From contig JAZAQT010000774.1 of NCBI GenBank assembly GCA_036417435.1, forward strand, positions 248,001 through 312,000: DNA of 64,000 bases. Reading direction: 5' to 3'. The notes under the pieces were generated by a model. It ran no database searches. It worked only from the letters and a program-made list of their open reading frames with translations, and was not told where the DNA came from. This document shows positions 50,337 to 62,934 of this stretch, piece by piece (position 1 is the first letter of the stretch; every line of letters begins with the position of its first letter). The DNA is from Inia geoffrensis (lineage: Eukaryota > Chordata > Mammalia > Artiodactyla > Iniidae). Both the position numbers and the translations under genes were made by a program.

Positions 50337-52072
50337 TTTCGCCCCCTGATACTCGAGTTCGCCGTTCCAGATGCGATATTAACATTCTCCCCACTTGGAG
50401 AGTCAGTGCCTTTGACCTCTTGTTTGGCACAGTTTGCAATTTCTGTGGAAGATGAACAGGAATAAGGAGAACCAATGAGCGGCTAACTCGATGTGTTTGG
50501 ACGGGCACATTGAACTCTGATTTCCCTACAGGAAGAAGAATTCACCAAAGGCTCAGCGGGCCATGCCGGAACGAGATTAGGGCCTGAAGCAATTCTTCGG
50601 GTTTGTGGTCAGCTCACAAGAAAGCGAGTTGAGAAAAGGAGATCTTTGGCACTGTAACTCACAATCCTGCAGAGTTCCAAATGACCCCTATCATCCAAAA
50701 ATTTATTGAAGGAAGGCTGTGAAGAGGACTTGAACGCGACGCAGAATTGCAGAAAACAGATATCAGGGGGTAGATAAGAATTGCTCTGAAAGCGTAGGAA
50801 AAGAGGCAGCAGTTCGACAGTGATGCACTTGGCCAAAAAGGGCGTATGCGTTTTTTCCTGAATGTATTCAGGAAAAAACGCATACGCCCTTTTTGGCCAA
50901 CCAAGCAAGCCTGCAATGGAAATCCGCACTACAAGGAAGTCTCACTTCCCACCGATCCAAAGGGCCGTCCGAAAAAAGTGTAAAATCCAGAGAGGCAGGA
51001 CAGGCCATGGAGAACCGGCAGCCTTGTTATGCTGATGGGCGGGATGTAAATTGCCAACAGCCACTCTGGAGAAGTGGATGGTGTTTCCTGGAACAAAGAA
51101 AAAACCAAGCTAGAGAGCCTAGGGCACTTCTACTTATGGTGCTATAGATTCGGAAAATTTAAATGAAAAAGACACAGCCACACCAAAGTTTGGGGCTGCT
51201 CTGTGTACGGGATCCTTGACTATGGTACAACTTTAATAGCCCAGAAAGAGAAAAATGGATATAGAAGTTGTGGTACATCCCTACAATGGAATATCACTCA
51301 ACAATGAAATCCATGGCAACACAACAGTAGCAGCATAATGACAGGATTTAGTTATGATGATTCTAAGTGAAATAAGTCACACAGAAAAAGAAACATCATA
51401 AGATATCACTAATACCGGGAATGTAAACACGGCTACGTGTGAACTGCATTACAAAACACAACAGAGTCTCACATTTACAAAAGAAACTTATGCTTGCTTA
51501 AGGGGAAAGGAGAGTGGGGAGGCTGCATAAAACCAGAGGTTCACATTAGGACAGATACCATTCCATAAGCCAAATATATATTAGACAAGACCTACTCCTT
51601 GCTCAACGAAATGGACTCAACACCCCGTATTCAAAACCTAGGAATATGCCTGACTATGAAGAAAATTAAAACCCATACATTTATAGGTCTCCATAAGAAA
51701 ATCATTTGTGTACAGCACCATACACACAGCAGTGTCAATAAGCTAAATCCCCTTATAAAAATAAATTTGAAAAACAAAACACAAGGACTTTGAAATAGAG
51801 AGAAATTCTTAAATAAGTCCTTCAGGGCTTGTGAGGAATCTTGGATTTACCACCTCTACATCCACAGCTGGGGGAGAGATAAGGCTGGACACTTGGGGCT
51901 GATACTATTGGTGAGGGAATGCAGACCCTTTGAGGTAATGGTGCATGGTTCCCATTCCACGGGTCCCAAATCTCCACGTTTAAGGGATTTATCCTTCAGC
52001 TAAAATATGCATGGAAAACCCAGAATATGGTCCACGAAGTGATCAGGCATCATTTCTAAAACTCATCGCCAT
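50337..52072 (+). repeat. Satellite monomer C30
   Basis: 1,736 bp, GG restored. Palindrome 50,829-50,900 with a single change at its centre (G at 50,864). GGGTTTGTGG near 50,600, CTTCTACTT near 51,128, ACAACAGTAG near 51,322. Shares the GCATCATTT right end with C29. Confidence 0.95.
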
Positions 52073-53808
52073 TTTCGCCCCCTGATACTCGAGTTCGCCG
52101 TTCCAGATGCGATATTAACATTCTCCCCACTTGGAGAGTCAGGGCCTTTGACCTCTTGTTTGGCACAGTTTGCAATTTCTGTGGAAGATGAACAGGAATA
52201 AGGAGAACCAATGAGCGGCTAACTCGATGTGTTTGGACGGGCACATTGAACTCTGATTTCCCTACAGGAAGAAGAATTCACCAAAGGCTCAGCGGGCCAT
52301 GCCGGAACGAGTTTAGGGCCTGAAGCAATTCTTCGGGTTTTCGGTCAGCTCACAAGAAAGCGAGTTGAGAAAAGGAGATCTTTGGCACTGTAACTCACAA
52401 TCCTGCAGAGTTCCAAATGACCCCTATCATCCAAAAATTTATTGAAGGAAGGCTGTGAAGAGGACTTGAACGCGACGCAGAATTGCAGAAAACAGATATC
52501 AGGGGGTAGATAAGAATTGCTCTGAAAGCGTTGGAAAAGAGGCAGCAGTTCGACAGTGATGCACTTGGCCAAAAAGGGCGTATGCGTTTTTTCCTGAATA
52601 TATTCAGGAAAAAACGCATACGCCCTTTTTGGCCAACCAAGCAAGCCTGCAATGGAAATCCGCACTACAAGGAAGTCTCACTTCCCACCGATCCAAAGGG
52701 CCGTCCGAAAAAAGTGTAAAATCCAGAGAGGCAGGACAGGCCGTGGAGAACCGGCAGCCTTGTTATGCTGATGGGCGGGATGTAAATTGCCAACAGCCAC
52801 TCTGGAGAAGTGGATGGTGTTTCCTGGAACAAAGAAAAAACCAAGCTAGAGAGCCTGGGGCACTTCCACTTATGGTGCTATAGATTCGGAAAATTTAAAT
52901 GAAAAAGACACAGCCACACCAAAGTTTGGGGCTCCTCTGTGTACGGGATCCTTGACTATGGTACAACTTTAATAGCCCAGAAAGAGAAAAATGGATATAG
53001 AAGTTGTGGTACATCCCTACAATGGAATATCCCTCAACAATGAAATCCATGGCAACACACCAGTAGCAGCATAATGACAGGATTTAGTTATGATGATTCT
53101 AAGTGAAATAAGTCACACAGAAAAAGAAACATCATAAGATATCACTAATACCGGGAATGTAAACACGGCTACGTGTGAACTGCATTACAAAACACAACAG
53201 AGTCTCACATTTACAAAAGAAACTAATGCTTGCTTAAGGGGAAAGGAGAGTGGGGAGGCTGCATAAAACCAGAGGTTCATATTAGGACAGATACCATTCC
53301 ATAAGCCAAATATATATTAGACAAGACCTACTCCTTGCTCAACGAAATGGACTCAACACCCCGTATTCAAAACCTAGGAATATGCCTGACTATGAAGAAA
53401 ATTAAAACCCATACATTTATAGGTCTCCATAAGAAAATCATTTGTGTACAGCACCATACACACAGCAGTGTCAATAAGCTAAATCCCCTTATAAAAATAA
53501 ATTTGAAAAACAAAACACAAGGACTGTGAAATAGAGAGAAATTCTTAAATATGTCCTTCAGGGCTTGTGAGGAATCTTGGATTTACCACCTCTACATCCA
53601 CAGCTGGAGGAGAGATAAGGCTGGACACTTGGGGCTGATACTATTGGTGAGGGAATGCAGACCCTTTAAGGTAATGGTGCATGGTTCCCATTCCACGGGT
53701 CCCAAATCTCCACGTTTAAGGGATTTATCCTTCAGCTAAAATATGCATGGAAAACCCAGAATATGGTCCACGAAGTGATCAGGCATAATTTCTAAAACTC
53801 ATCGCCAT
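52073..53808 (+). repeat. Satellite monomer C31
   Basis: 1,736 bp; palindrome 52,565-52,636 perfect. Private: CGAGTTTAGG near 52,310, GCGTTGGAAAAG near 52,530, CCTGGGGCAC near 52,856, GCTCCTCTG near 52,934, AACTAATGC near 53,223 and AAATATGTCC near 53,549. Confidence 0.95.
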
Positions 53809-55544
53809 TTTCGCCCCCTGATACTCGAGTTCGCCGTTCCAGATGCGATATTAACATTCTCCCCACTTGGAGAGTCAGTGCCTTTGACCTCTTGTTTCGC
53901 ACAGTTTGCAATTTCTGTGGAAGATGAACAGGAATAAGGAGAACCAATGAGCGGCTAACTCGATGTGTTTGGACGGGCACATTGAACTCTGATTTCCCTA
54001 CAGGAAGAAGAATTCACCAAAGGCTCAGCGGGCCATGCCGGAACGAGATTAGGGCCTGAAGCAATTCTTCGGGTTTTCGGTCAGCTCACAAGAAAGCGAG
54101 TTGAGAAAAGGAGATCTTTGGCACTGTATCTCACAATCCTGCAGAGTTCCAAATGACCCCTATCATCCAAAAATTTATTGAAGGAAGGCTGTGAAGAGGA
54201 CTTGAACGCGACGCAGAATTGCAGAAAACAGATATCAGGGGGTACATAAGAATTGCTCTGAAAGCGTAGGAAAAGAGGCAGCAGTTCGACAGTGATGCAC
54301 TTGGCCAAAAAGGGCGTATGCGTTTTTTCCTGAATATATTCAGGAAAAAACGCATACGCCCTTTTTGGCCAACCAAGCAAGCCTGCAATGGAAATCCGCA
54401 CTACAAGGAAGTCTCACTTCCCACGGATCCAAAGGGCCGTCCGAAAAAAGTGTAAAATCCAGAGAGGCAGGACAGGCCGTGGAGAACCGGCAGCCTTGTT
54501 ATGCTGATGGGCGGGATGTAAATTGCCAACAGCCACTCTGGAGAAGTGGATGGTGTTTCCTGGAATAAAGAAAAAACCAAGCTAGAGAGCCTAGGGCACT
54601 TCCACTTATGGTGCTATAGATTCGGAAAATTTAAATGAAAAAGACACAGCCACACCAAAGTTTGGGGCTGCTCTGTGTACGGGATCCTTGACTATGGTAC
54701 AACTTTAATAGCCCAGAAAGAGAAAAATGGATATAGAAGTTGTGGTACATCCCTACAATGGAATATCACTCAACAATGAAATCCATGGCAACACACCAGT
54801 AGCAGCATAATGACAGGATTTAGTTATGATGATTCTAAGTGAAATAAGTCACACAGAAAAAGAAACATCATAAGATATCACTAATACCGGGAATGTAAAC
54901 ACGGCTACGTGTGAACTGCATTACAAAACACAACAGAGTCTCACATTTACAAAAGAAACTTATGCTTGCTTAAGGGGAAAGGAGAGTGGGGAGGCTGCAT
55001 AAAACCAGAGGTTCACATTAGGACAGATACCATTCCATAAGCCAAATATATATTAGACAAGACCTACTCCTTCCTCAACCAAATGGACTCAACACCCAGT
55101 ATTCAAAACCTTGGAATATGCCTGACTATGAAGAAAATTAAAACCCATACATTTATAGGTCTCCATAAGAAAATCATTTGTGTACAGCACCATACACACA
55201 GCAGTGTCAATAAGCTAAATCCCCTTATAAAAATAAATTTGAAAAACAAAACACAAGGACTGTGAAATAGAGAGAAATTCTTAAATAAGTCCTTCAGGGC
55301 TTGTGAGGAATCTTGGATTTACCACCTCTACATCCACAGCTGGGGGAGAGATAAGGCTGGACACTTGGGTCTGATAGTATTGGTGAGGGAATGCAGACCC
55401 TTTGAGGTAATGGTGCATGGTTCCCATTGCACGGGTCCCAAATCTCCACGTTTAAGGGATTTATCCTTCAGCTAAAATATGCATGGAAAACCCAGAATAT
55501 GGTCCACGAAGTGATCAGGCATAATTTCTAAAACTCATCGCCGT
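53809..55544 (+). repeat. Satellite monomer C32
   Basis: 1,736 bp; palindrome 54,301-54,372 perfect. Begins the trio (C32-C34) with GGAATAAAG in place of GGAACAAAG (near 54,563), which adds a stop to the ORF2 relic frame. Also CTTCCTCAACC near 55,072, GGGTCTGATAG near 55,368 and ATTGCACGGG near 55,428. Confidence 0.95.
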
Positions 55545-57280
55545 TTTCGCACCCTGATACTCGAGTTGGCCGTTACAGATGCGATATTAACATTCTCCCC
55601 ACTTGGAGAGTCAGTGCCTTTGACCTCTTGTTTGGCACAGTTTGCAATTTCTGTGGAAGATGAACAGGAATAAGGAGAACCAATGAGCGGCTAACTCGAT
55701 GTGTTTGGACGGGCACATTGAACTCTGATTTCCCTACAGGAAGAAGAATTCACCAAAGGCTCAGCGGGCCATGCCGGAACGAGATTAGGGCCTGAAGCAA
55801 TTCTTCGGGTTTTCGGTCAGCTCACAAGAAAGCGAGTTGAGAAAAGGAGATCTTTGGCACTGTAACTCACAATCCTGCAGAGTTCCAAATGACCCCTATC
55901 ATCCAAAAATTTATTGAATGAAGGCTGTGAAGAGGACTTGAACGCGACGCAGAATTGCAGAAAACAGATATCAGGGGGTAGATAAGAATTGCTCTGAAAG
56001 CGTACGAAAAGAGGCAGCAGTTCGACAGTGATGCACTTGGCCAAAAAGGGCGTATGCGTTTTTTCCTGAATATATTCAGGAAAAAACGCATACGCCCTTT
56101 TTGGCCAACCAAGCAAGCCTGCAATGGAAATCCGCACTACAAGGAAGTCTCACTTCCCACGGATCCAAAGGGCCGTCCGAAAAAAGTGTAAAATCCAGAG
56201 AGGCAGGACAGGCCGTGGAGAACCAGCAGCCTTGTTATGCTGATGGGCGGGATGTAAATTGCCAACAGCCACTCTGGAGAAGTGGATGGTGTTTCCTGGA
56301 ATAAAGAAAAAACCAAGCTAGAGAGCCTAGGGCACTTCCACTTATGGTGCTATAGATTCGGAAAATTTAAATGAAAAAGACACAGCCACACCAAAGTTTG
56401 GGGCTGCTCTGTGTACGGGATCCTTGACTATGGTACAACTTTAATAGCCCAGAAAGAGAAAAATGGATATAGAAGTTGTGGTACATCCCTACAATGGAAT
56501 ATCACTCAACAATGAAATCCATGGCAACACACCAGTAGCAGCATAATGACAGGATTTAGTTATGATGATTCTAAGTGAAATAAGTCACACAGAAAAAGAA
56601 ACATCATAAGATATCACTAATACCGGGAATGTAAACACGGCTACGTGTGAACTGCATTACAAAACACAACAGAGTCTCACATTTACAAAAGAAACTTATG
56701 CTTGCTTAAGGGGAAAGGAGAGTGGGGAGGCTGCATAAAACCAGAGGTTCACATTAGGACAGATACCATTCCATAAGCCAAATATATATTAGACAAGACC
56801 TACTCCTTCCTCAACCAAATGGACTCAACACCCCGTATTCAAAACCTTGGAATATGCCTGACTATGAAGAAAATTAAAACCCATACATTTATAGGTCTCC
56901 ATAAGAAAATCATTTGTGTACAGCACCATACACACAGCAGTGTCAATAAGCTAAATCCCCTTATAAAAATAAATTTGAAAAACAAAACACAAGGACTGTG
57001 AAATAGAGAGAAATTCTTAAATAAGTCCTTCAGGGCTTGTGAGGAATCTTGGATTTACCACCTCTACATCCACAGCTGGGGGAGAGATAAGGCTGGACAC
57101 TTGGGGCTGATAGTATTGGTGAGGGAATGCAGACCCTTTGAGGTAATGGTGCATGGTTCCCATTGCACGGGTCCCAAATCTCCACGTTTAAGGGATTTAT
57201 CCTTCAGCTAAAATATGCATGGAAAACCCAGAATATGGTCCACGAAGTGATCAGGCATAATTTCTAAAACTCATTGCCGT
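55545..57280 (+). repeat. Satellite monomer C33
   Basis: 1,736 bp; palindrome 56,037-56,108 perfect. Left end changed (CGCACCCTG, GAGTTGGCCGTTACAG). GCGTACGAAAAG near 56,001 is shared with C34. TTGAATGAAGG near 55,914 and AACCAGCAG near 56,221 are private. Confidence 0.95.
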
Positions 57281-59016
57281 TTTCGCCCCCTGATACTCGA
57301 GTTCGCCGTTCCAGATGCGATATTAACATTCTCCCCACTTGGAGAGTCAGTGCCTTTGACCTCTTGTTTGGCACAGTTTGCAATTTCTGTGGAAGATGAA
57401 CAGGAATAAGGAGAACCAATGAGCGGCTAACTCGATGTGTTTGGACGGGCACATTGAACTCTGATTTCCCTACAGGAAGAAGAATTCACCAAAGGCTCAG
57501 CGGGCCATGCCGGAACGAGATTAGGGCCTGAAGCAATTCTTCGGGTTTTCGGTCAGCTCACAAGAAAGCGAGTTGAGAAAAGGAGATCTTTGGCACTGTA
57601 ACTCACAATCCTGCAGAGTTCCAAATGACCCCTATCATCCAAAAATTTATTGAAGGAAGGCTGTGAAGAGGACTTGAACGCGACGCAGAATTGCAGAAAA
57701 CAGATATCAGGGGGTAGATAAGAATTGCTCTGAAAGCGTACGAAAAGAGGCAGCAGTTCGACAGTGATGCACTTGGCCAAAAAGGGCGTATGTGTTTTTT
57801 CCTGAATATATTCAGGAAAAAACGCATACGCCCTTTTTGGCCAACCAAGCAAGCCTGCAATGGAAATCCGCACTACAAGGAAGTCTCACTTCCCACGGAT
57901 CCAAAGGGCCGTCCGAAAAAAGTGTAAAATCCAGAGAGGCAGGACAGGCCGTGGAGAACCGGCAGCCTTGTTATGCTGATGGGCGGGATGTAAATTGCCA
58001 ACAGCCACTCTGGAGAAGTGGATGGTGTTTCCTGGAATAAAGAAAAAACCAAGCTAGAGAGCCTAGGGCACTTCCACTTATGGTGCTATACATTCGGAAA
58101 ATTTAAATGAAAAAGACACAGCCACACCAAAGTTTGGGGCTGCTCTGTGTACGGGATCCTTGACTATGGTACAACTTTAATAGCCCAGAAAGAGAAAAAT
58201 GGATATAGAAGTTGTGGTACATCCCTACAATGGAATATCACTCAACAATGAAATCCATGGCAACACACCAGTAGCAGCATAATGACAGGATTTAGTTATG
58301 ATGATTCTAAGTGAAATAAGTCACACGGAAAAAGAAACATCATAAGATATCACTAATACCGGGAATGTAAACACGGCTACGTGTGAACTGCATTACAAAA
58401 CACAACAGAGTCTCACATTTACAAAAGAAACTTATGCTTGCTTAAGGGGAAAGGAGAGTGGGGAGGCTGCATAAAACCAGAGGTTCACATTAGGAAAGAT
58501 ACCATTCCATAAGCCAAATATATATTAGACAAGACCTACTCCTTGCTCAACGAAATGGACTCAACACCCCGTATTCAAAACCTAGGAATATGCCTGACTA
58601 TGAAGAAAATTAAAACCCATACATTTATAGGTCTCCATAAGAAAATCATTTGTGTACAGCACCATACACACAGCAGTGTCAATAAGCTAAATCCCCTTAT
58701 AAAAATAAATTTGAAAAACAAAACACAAGGACTGTGAAATAGAGAGAAATTCTTATATAAGTCCTTCAGGGCTTGTGAGGAATCTTGGATTTACCACCTC
58801 TACATCCACAGCTGGGGGACAGATAAGGCTGGACACTTGGGGCTGATAGTATTGGTGAGGGAATGCAGACCCTTTGAGGTAATGGTGCATGGTTCCCATT
58901 CCACGGGTCCCAAATCTCCACGTTTAAGGGATTTATCCTTCAGCTAAAATATGCATGGAAAACCCAGAATATGGTCCACGAAGTGATCAGGCATAATTTG
59001 TAAAACTCATCGCCGT
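57281..59016 (+). repeat. Satellite monomer C34
   Basis: 1,736 bp; palindrome 57,773-57,844 with one mismatch (T at 57,793). Private: GCTATACATTC near 58,084, CACACGGAAAA near 58,322, TAGGAAAGAT near 58,491, CTTATATAAG near 58,752. The right end AATTTGTAAAAC recalls C21. Confidence 0.95.
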
Positions 59017-60752
59017 TTTCGCCCCCTGATACTCGAGTTCGCCGTTCCAGATGCGATATTAACATTCTCCCCACTTGGAGAGTCAGTGCCTTTGACCTCT
59101 TGTTTGGCACAGTTTGCAATTTCTGTGGAAGATGAACAGGAATAAGGAGAACCAATGAGCGGCTAACTCGATGTGTTTGGACGGGCACATTGAACTCTGA
59201 TTTCCCTACAGGAAGAAGAATTCACCAAAGGCTCAGCGGGCCATGCCGGAACGAGATTAGGGCCTGAAGCAATTCTTCGGGTTTTCGGTCAGCTCACAAG
59301 AAAGCGAGTTGAGAAAAGGAGATCTTTGGCACTGTAACTCACAATCCTGCAGAGTTCCAAATGACCCCTATCATCCAAAAATTTATTGAAGGAAGGCTGT
59401 GAAGAGGACTTGAACGCGACGCAGAATTGCAGAAAACAGATATCAGGGGGTAGATAAGAATTGCTCTGAAAGCGTAGGAAAAGAGGCAGCAGTTCGACAG
59501 TGATGCACTTGGCCAAAAAGGGCGTATGCGTTTTTTCCTGAATATATTCAGGAAAAAACGCATACGCCCTTTTTGGCCAACCAAGCAAGCCTGCAATGGA
59601 AATCCGCACTACAAGGAAGTCTCACTTCCCACGGATCCAAAGGGCCGTCCGAAAAAAGTGTAAAATCCAGAGAGGCAGGACAGGCCATGGAGAACCGGCA
59701 GCCTTGTTATGCTGATGGGCGGGATGTAAACTGCCAACAGCCACTCTGGAGAAGTGGATGGTGTTTCCTGGAACAAAGAAAAAACCAAGCTAGAGAGCCT
59801 AGGGCACTTCCACTTATGGTGCTATAGATTCGGAAAATTGAAATGAAAAAGACACAGCCACACCAAAGTTTGGGGCTGCTCTGTGTACGGGAGCCTTGAC
59901 TATGGTACAACTTTAATAGCCCAGAAAGAGAAAAATGGATATAGAAGTTGTGGTACATCCCTACAATGGAATATCACTCAACAATGAAATCAATGGCAAC
60001 AGACCAGTAGCAGCATAATGAGTGGATTTAGTTACGATGATTCTAAGTGAAATCAGTCACACAGAAAAAGAAACATCATAATATTTCACTAATACCGGGA
60101 ATGTAAACACGGCTACGTGTGAACTGCATTACAAAACACAACAGAGTCTCACATTTACAAAAGAAACTTATGCTTGCTTAAGGGGAAAGGAGAGTGGGGA
60201 GGCTGCATAAAACCAGAGGTTGACATTAGGACAGATACCATTCCATAAGCCAAATATATATTAAACAAGACCTAATCCTTGCTCAACCAAATGGACTCAA
60301 CACCGCGTATTGAAAACCTAGAAATATACCTGACTATGAAGAAAATTAAAACCCATACATTTATACGTCTCTATAAGAAAATCATTTGTGTACAGCAGCA
60401 TACACACAGCAGTGTAAATAAGCTAAATCCCCTTATAAAAATAAATTTGAAAAAGAAAACACAAGGAATGTCAAATAGAGAGAAATTCTTAAATAAGTCC
60501 TTCAGGGCTTGTGAGGAATCTTGGATTTACCACCTCTACATCCACAGCTGTGGGAGAGATAAGGCTGGACACTTGGGGCTGATACTATTGGTGAGGGAAT
60601 GCAGACCCCTTGAGGTAATGATGCATGGTTCCCATTGCGTGGGTCCCAAATCTCCACGTTTAAGGGATTTATCCTTCAGCTAAAATACGCATGGAAATCC
60701 CTGAATATGGTCCACGAAGTGATCAGGCAAAATTTCTAAAACTCATCGCCAT
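59017..60752 (+). repeat. Satellite monomer C35 (common left, divergent right)
   Basis: 1,736 bp; palindrome 59,509-59,580 perfect. To about 59,727 it is ordinary. From GTAAACTGCC near 59,728 onward it gathers many changes, most densely from about 59,990 (CAACAGACC, AATGAGTGG, TTACGATG, AAATCAGTC) to its end (AATGTCAAAT near 60,467, GCGTGGGTCC near 60,638). Confidence 0.94.
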
Positions 60753-62934
60753 TGTAGCCCCCTGGTACTCGAGTTCGCCGTTCCAGATGCAATATTAACA
60801 TTCTCCCCACTTGGAGAGTCAGTGCCTTTGACCTCTTGTTTGGCACAGTTTGCAATTTCCGTGGAAGATGAACAGGAATAAGGAGAACGAAGGAGCGGCT
60901 AACTCGATGTGTTTGGACGGGCACATTGAACTCTAATTTCCCTACAGGTAGAAGAATTCACCAAAGGCTCAGCATGCCATGCTGGAACAAGATTAGGGCC
61001 TGAAGCAATTCTTCGGGTTTTCGGTCAGCTCACAAGAAAGCGAGTTGAGAAAAGGAGATCTTTGGCACTGTAACTCACAATCCTGCAGAGTTCCAAATGA
61101 CCCCTATCATCCAAAAATTTATTGAAGGAAGGCTGTGAAGAGGACTTGAACGCGACGCAGAATTGCAGAAAACAGATATCAGGGGGTACATAAGAATTGC
61201 TCTGAAAGCGTAGGAAAAGAGGCAGCAGTTCGACTGTGATGCACTTGGCCAAAAAGGGCGTATGCGTTTTTTCCTGAATATATTCAGGAAAAAACGCATA
61301 CGCCCTTTTTGGCCAACCAAGCAAGCCTGCAATGGAAATCCGCACTACAAGGAAGTCTCACTTCCCACCGATCCAAAGGGCCGTACGAAAAAATTGTAAA
61401 ATCCAGAGAGGCAGGACAGGCCATGGAGAACCGGCAGCCTTGTTATGCTGATGGGCGGGATGTAAACTGCCAAGAGCCAATCTGGAGAAGTGGATGGTGT
61501 TTCCTGGAACAAAGAAAAAAACAAGGTAGAGAGCCTAGGGCACTTCCACTTATGGTGCTATAGATTCGGAAAATTTAAATGAAAAAGACACAGCCACACC
61601 AAAGTTTGGGGCTGCTCTGTGTACGGGATCCTTGACTATGGTACAACTTTAATAGCCCAGAAAGAGAAAAATGGATATAGAAGTTGTGGTACATCCCTAC
61701 AATGGAATATCACTCAACAATGAAATCAATGGCAACAGACCAGTAGCAGCATAATGAGAGGATTTAGTTATGATGATTCTAAGTGAAATAAGTCACACAG
61801 AAATAGAAACATCATAAGATATCACTAATACCGGGACTGTAAACACGGCTACGTGTGAACTGCATTACAAAACACAACAGAGTCTCACATTTACAAAAGA
61901 AACTTATGCTTGCTTAAGGGGAAAGGAGAGTGGGGAGGCTGCATAAAACCAGAGGTTCACATTAGGACAGATACCATCCCATAAGCCAAATATATATTAC
62001 ACAAGACCTACTCCTTGCTCAACCAAATGGACTCTACACCCCGTATTCAAAACCCAGGAATATACCTGAGTATGAAGAAAATTAAAACCCATACATTTAT
62101 ACGTCTCCATAAGAAAATCATTTGTGTACAGCAGCATACACACAGCAGTGTAAATAAGCTAAATCCCCTTATAAAAATAAATTTGAAAAAGAAAACACAA
62201 GGACTGTCAAATAGAGAGAAATTCTTAAATAAGTCCTTCAGGGCTTGTGAGGAATCTGGGATTTACCAACTGTACATCCACAGCTTTGTGAGCGATAAGG
62301 CTGGACACTTGGGGCTGATACTATTGGTGAGGGAATGCAGACCCTTTGAGGTAATGGTGCATGGTTCCCATTCCACGGGTCCCAAATCTCCACGTGTAAG
62401 GGATTTATCCTTCAGCTAAAATATGCATGGAAAACCCAGAATAAGGTCCACGAAGTGATCAGGCAAAATGTCTAAAACTCATCGCCATTTTCGCCCCCTG
62501 GTACTCGAGTTCGCCGTTCCAGATGCAATATTAACATTCTCCCCACTTGGAGAGTCAGTGCCTTTGACCTCTTGTTTGGCACAGTTTGCAATTTCTGTGG
62601 AAGATGAACAGGAATAAGGAGAACCAATGAGCGGCTAACTCTATGTGTTTAGACGGGCATATTGAACTCTGATTTCCCTACAGGAAGAAGAATTCACCAA
62701 AGACTCAGCGTGCCATGCCAGAACGAGATTAGGGCCTGAAGCAATTTTTTGGGTTTGTGGTCAGCTCACAACAAAGCGAGTTGAGAAAAGGAGATCTTTG
62801 GCACTGTAACTCACAATCCTGCAGAGTTCCAAATGACCCCTATCATCCAAAAATTTATTGAAGGAAGGCTGTGAAGAGGACTTGAACGCGACGCAGAATT
62901 GCAGAAAACAGATATCAGGGGTTAGATAAGAATC
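59728..62934 (+). repeat. Divergent satellite subfamily block
   Basis: From mid C35 to the left part of C37 the sequence carries many substitutions not found in the rest of the window. Several are shared between consecutive copies: GTAAACTGCC, CAACAGACC, TACGTCT, CAGCAGCAT with GTGTAAAT, TGTCAAAT, CCTGGTACTC, ATGCAATATT. Period and palindrome are preserved. Confidence 0.85.
60753..62488 (+). repeat. Satellite monomer C36 (divergent subfamily)
   Basis: 1,736 bp; palindrome 61,245-61,316 perfect despite many changes elsewhere. Left end: CCTGGTACTC, ATGCAATATT, GAACGAAGGAGCGG, AGCATGCCATGCTGG. Middle: CCGTACGAAAAAATTG, CAAGAGCCAATC. Right: TACGTCTCC, CAGCAGCAT, ACTGTCAAAT, AGCTTTGTGAGCG. Confidence 0.94.

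Noticed and set aside
60279..60683. 134-codon open frames at 60,279-60,683 and 62,015-62,419
   Set aside because: They are read-through versions of the 64-codon frame, caused by a TGA to TCA change in the divergent copies C35 and C36. They run from the L1 3' UTR into the next unit and show no protein family features.
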